Shown: piece by piece, positions 62,326-64,000 of the stretch
How the letters are laid out: each line of letters opens with the position of its first letter
Numbering within the stretch: position 1 is the first letter of the stretch
DNA from: Bradyrhizobium icense
GTDB lineage: Bacteria > Pseudomonadota > Alphaproteobacteria > Rhizobiales > Xanthobacteraceae
Length of the DNA: 64,000 nucleotides
Assembly (NCBI RefSeq): GCF_001693385.1
Contig: NZ_CP016428.1
Coordinates: forward strand, 1,860,001-1,924,000
Direction of reading: 5' to 3'
The notes under the pieces: generated by a model
The model's database searches: none
What the model saw: only the letters and a program-made list of their open reading frames with translations
Told to the model about the DNA's origin: nothing
Made by a program: the position numbers and the translations under genes

Positions 62326-62961
62326 CTACTCCGCGGAGACGCTTGAGGTACGAAGCTCACCGAGTGATTGACCAATGACTGTTCCGGCGCCCTGCAACGC
62401 AAGTCCCGCCATGATCGCGGCGACGATAATGTCCGGCCATCCTCTTCCTGTTCCAAGTACACCAAGCGCGGCAAGCAGGACGGCGAGGTTTCCAAAAACG
62501 TCGTTGCGGGTACAGATCCACGCTGACCGCATGTTGGCGTCATTGTGCCTGTAGGTCCACAGCAGCCCGAATGATGCGGCGTTTGCGATCAGTGCGGCAA
62601 TGCCTACGACCCCCATTGTAAAGGCGCTAGGCAAGGTTCCGTGGAATGCGTGCCAGATGGCCGTCCCGATGACCCACAGCCCGAACGCACCCATCGTCGC
62701 GCCCTTAAGCAGGGCTGCCGAGGCCCGATAGTGAATGGCCATGCCCACGACGAATAGGCTAATGCCGTAGTTTGCCGCGTCACCGAGGAAATCCATTGCG
62801 TCCGCTTGGAGAGAGGCCGAGCCCGCAGCCAGACCTGCTCCCACCTCAACAAGGAACATCACAGCGTTGATGCCGAGCACGGCCCAAAGAACGCGCTTCA
62901 GCGCAGCGCTCTCTTCCGGCTTGCGGAGATTTAGAGGTGGTGGACAGCAACAATCAGCCAT
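62326..62961 (-). CDS. Cation diffusion facilitator (CDF) family transporter, Cys-rich N-terminus
   Basis: This protein has 211 residues. MADCCCPPPLNLRKPEESAA gives a cysteine cluster that may bind metal. Six membrane segments follow with the CDF residues DAMDFLGDAANYGISLFVVG (Asp pair in span 2) and CTRNDVFGNLAVLLAALGV (Asp in span 5). It exports divalent metals such as Zn, Co or Cd from the cytoplasm. It lacks the usual C-terminal domain, as in small CDF members. The exported protein 2 bp downstream is its partner. The start at 62961 is preferred; the frame upstream is arginine-rich noise. Confidence 0.87.
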   Translation of the reverse strand: MADCCCPPPLNLRKPEESAALKRVLWAVLGINAVMFLVEVGAGLAAGSASLQADAMDFLGDAANYGISLFVVGMAIHYRASAALLKGATMGAFGLWVIGTAIWHAFHGTLPSAFTMGVVGIAALIANAASFGLLWTYRHNDANMRSAWICTRNDVFGNLAVLLAALGVLGTGRGWPDIIVAAIMAGLALQGAGTVIGQSLGELRTSSVSAE

Positions 62962-63157
62962 AAGGCAAAGATACATATCCCCTGCGCTATTCGCCACCCC
63001 TCTGCCGTCCGCTTTGGGTCTTGGTTGTGTGCAAACCGATAGGTCGGCACGCGGCCGTGGTCGGCAGGCGGCCGATGTTCTCGCGTCGGATCGTCCAATG
63101 ACGGCCAAAGTGGGTATCGCGACGCGGTATTACGCTTTTCGACGCACTTTCCGACCT

Positions 63158-64000
63158 TCAGGTGGCGCGGATGGCTGCAATCAGGCTCGGTTTGCCGACG
63201 ATGTTCATCACCCGTGTGAGGTTATAGGCGAGAACATGCAGCGCCATCTCAGCGGCGACATTCCGTAGGCGCTTCATCAGGAAGTGGCTCGCACCCATAC
63301 GGGCTTTGATCGTGCCGAAGGGATGCTCGACCGTCTCGCGCCGCGTCCGCATGGCGTCGGGATTGGAATCGAGCCGTCTCTGGACCTCCTCGACCACATG
63401 CTCATGCTCCCAGCGCGTGATGCGGCGCTCCTTGGACGGCGTACAATGGCTCTTGATCGCGCAGCTCTGGCACGCCGCTGTCGACCAGTACCGGCGCAGC
63501 GTCATTCCATGCTCGATGTTGGTGTAGTGATAGGACAGCAGCTGGCCGGATGGGCAGCGGTAGACGTCCGCATCAGGCAGGTAGGCGAAGTCCTGTTTGC
63601 CGAACCGGCCCTCAGCCTTGGCGTTCGACGTCATGGGCTTGGGCAAGGTGACTGCAACGCCAGCCTCTTCGCAGGCCAATATCTCTTCTCCGTCGAAGTA
63701 GCCACGGTCGGCGACGGCCTCGAGTTTGTCCACTTCGAGCACTTCTTTGGCTTGTTTCGACATCCGAGCAAGCTGCCCACGGTCGTTGCCGACGTTTATG
63801 ACCTCGTGCGTAACAATCAGATGGTGTTCGGTGTCCACAGCGACCTGGACATTGTAGCCGACGACGCCCGATCCGCGTCCGCTGGTGGCCATCGAACGGG
63901 CATCCGGATCGGTGAGCGATATCTGTTGATCCGGCGTGTTACGCATCTGCGCATCAAGCACTTCCAGGCGGCCCATCTCCTGCTTCAGCCGAGCGATCTT
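63158..64000 (-). CDS. IS1182-family-type transposase (5' part cut by the window)
   Basis: The reverse strand is open to the window edge. It includes VVGYNVQVAVDTEHHLIVTH, then AVADRGYFDGEEILACEEAG (catalytic Asp) and RRETVEHPFGTIKARMGASH (catalytic Glu), with CQSCAIKSHCTPSKERRITR as the metal-binding part. It differs from the element at 59652, so the window holds two IS types. The terminal repeats cannot be checked since the other end lies outside. Confidence 0.88.
   Translation of the reverse strand, partial: KIARLKQEMGRLEVLDAQMRNTPDQQISLTDPDARSMATSGRGSGVVGYNVQVAVDTEHHLIVTHEVINVGNDRGQLARMSKQAKEVLEVDKLEAVADRGYFDGEEILACEEAGVAVTLPKPMTSNAKAEGRFGKQDFAYLPDADVYRCPSGQLLSYHYTNIEHGMTLRRYWSTAACQSCAIKSHCTPSKERRITRWEHEHVVEEVQRRLDSNPDAMRTRRETVEHPFGTIKARMGASHFLMKRLRNVAAEMALHVLAYNLTRVMNIVGKPSLIAAIRAT

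Overview
The window is GC-rich alphaproteobacterial chromosome, most likely from Bradyrhizobium or a close Nitrobacteraceae relative. The evidence is a BA14K-type cysteine repeat, a DUF6894 protein, several small hypothetical proteins of a kind common in Bradyrhizobium, a rhizobial ExoF-type exporter, a PrsD/PrsE-like type I secretion pair and IS1182/IS481-type elements. This assignment is inferred from protein content only; no rRNA or tRNA was seen.

Layout. (1) 1-8.1 kb: the 5' part of a DctP-type TRAP binding protein, a bifunctional penicillin-binding protein with a duplicated C-terminal cysteine repeat, an IS481 remnant, a broken UDP-glucuronate decarboxylase, and a GntR regulator with a 22-bp perfect palindrome upstream, followed by a sugar isomerase/oxidoreductase pair. 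(2) 8.1-20.5 kb: a type I secretion ABC/HlyD pair with probable cargo (a beta-helix protein with a 60-bp tandem repeat and Trp/His-rich tail, and an RTX/Calx-beta/propeller protein), plus one response regulator and two related LuxR-type regulators. (3) 21-43.4 kb: a polysaccharide locus. It holds UDP-glucose dehydrogenase, UDP-glucuronate 4-epimerase, a LegB-like dehydratase, an initiating sugar transferase, a DegT aminotransferase, a nucleotidyltransferase, ExoF, a GT4, a Wzy-like polymerase, a Wzz/BY-kinase-like copolymerase and a kinase-flippase fusion. Within it, two almost identical 0.9-kb inverted repeats flank 4.6 kb with a second RTX/propeller protein and a nucleotidyltransferase/kinase.

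(4) 43.7-51.7 kb: a DsrE-like periplasmic protein; a trio of coiled-coil protein, TAXI-type binding protein and small VasI-like protein; and a minus-strand cassette of a small Tat-signal peptide, a PqqD-HprK fusion kinase and an NTP_transf_5 protein. That cassette is my best candidate for an undescribed system. (5) 52-64 kb: an accessory region with an XRE regulator, gene remnants (FabF, RND pump, antitoxin-like), an Xre/RES toxin-antitoxin pair, an in-frame antitoxin-SRAP chimera, small hypothetical genes, one complete IS1182-type element with 25-bp terminal repeats, a CDF cation transporter with a secreted partner, and a second transposase cut by the window end.

How it may work together (inference): the sugar genes make UDP-GlcA, UDP-GalA and an amino-deoxy sugar. 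The initiating transferase loads a lipid carrier, the flippase and polymerase build the polymer, and the copolymerase and ExoF export it. The type I system would secrete the surface and RTX proteins that accompany the polymer.
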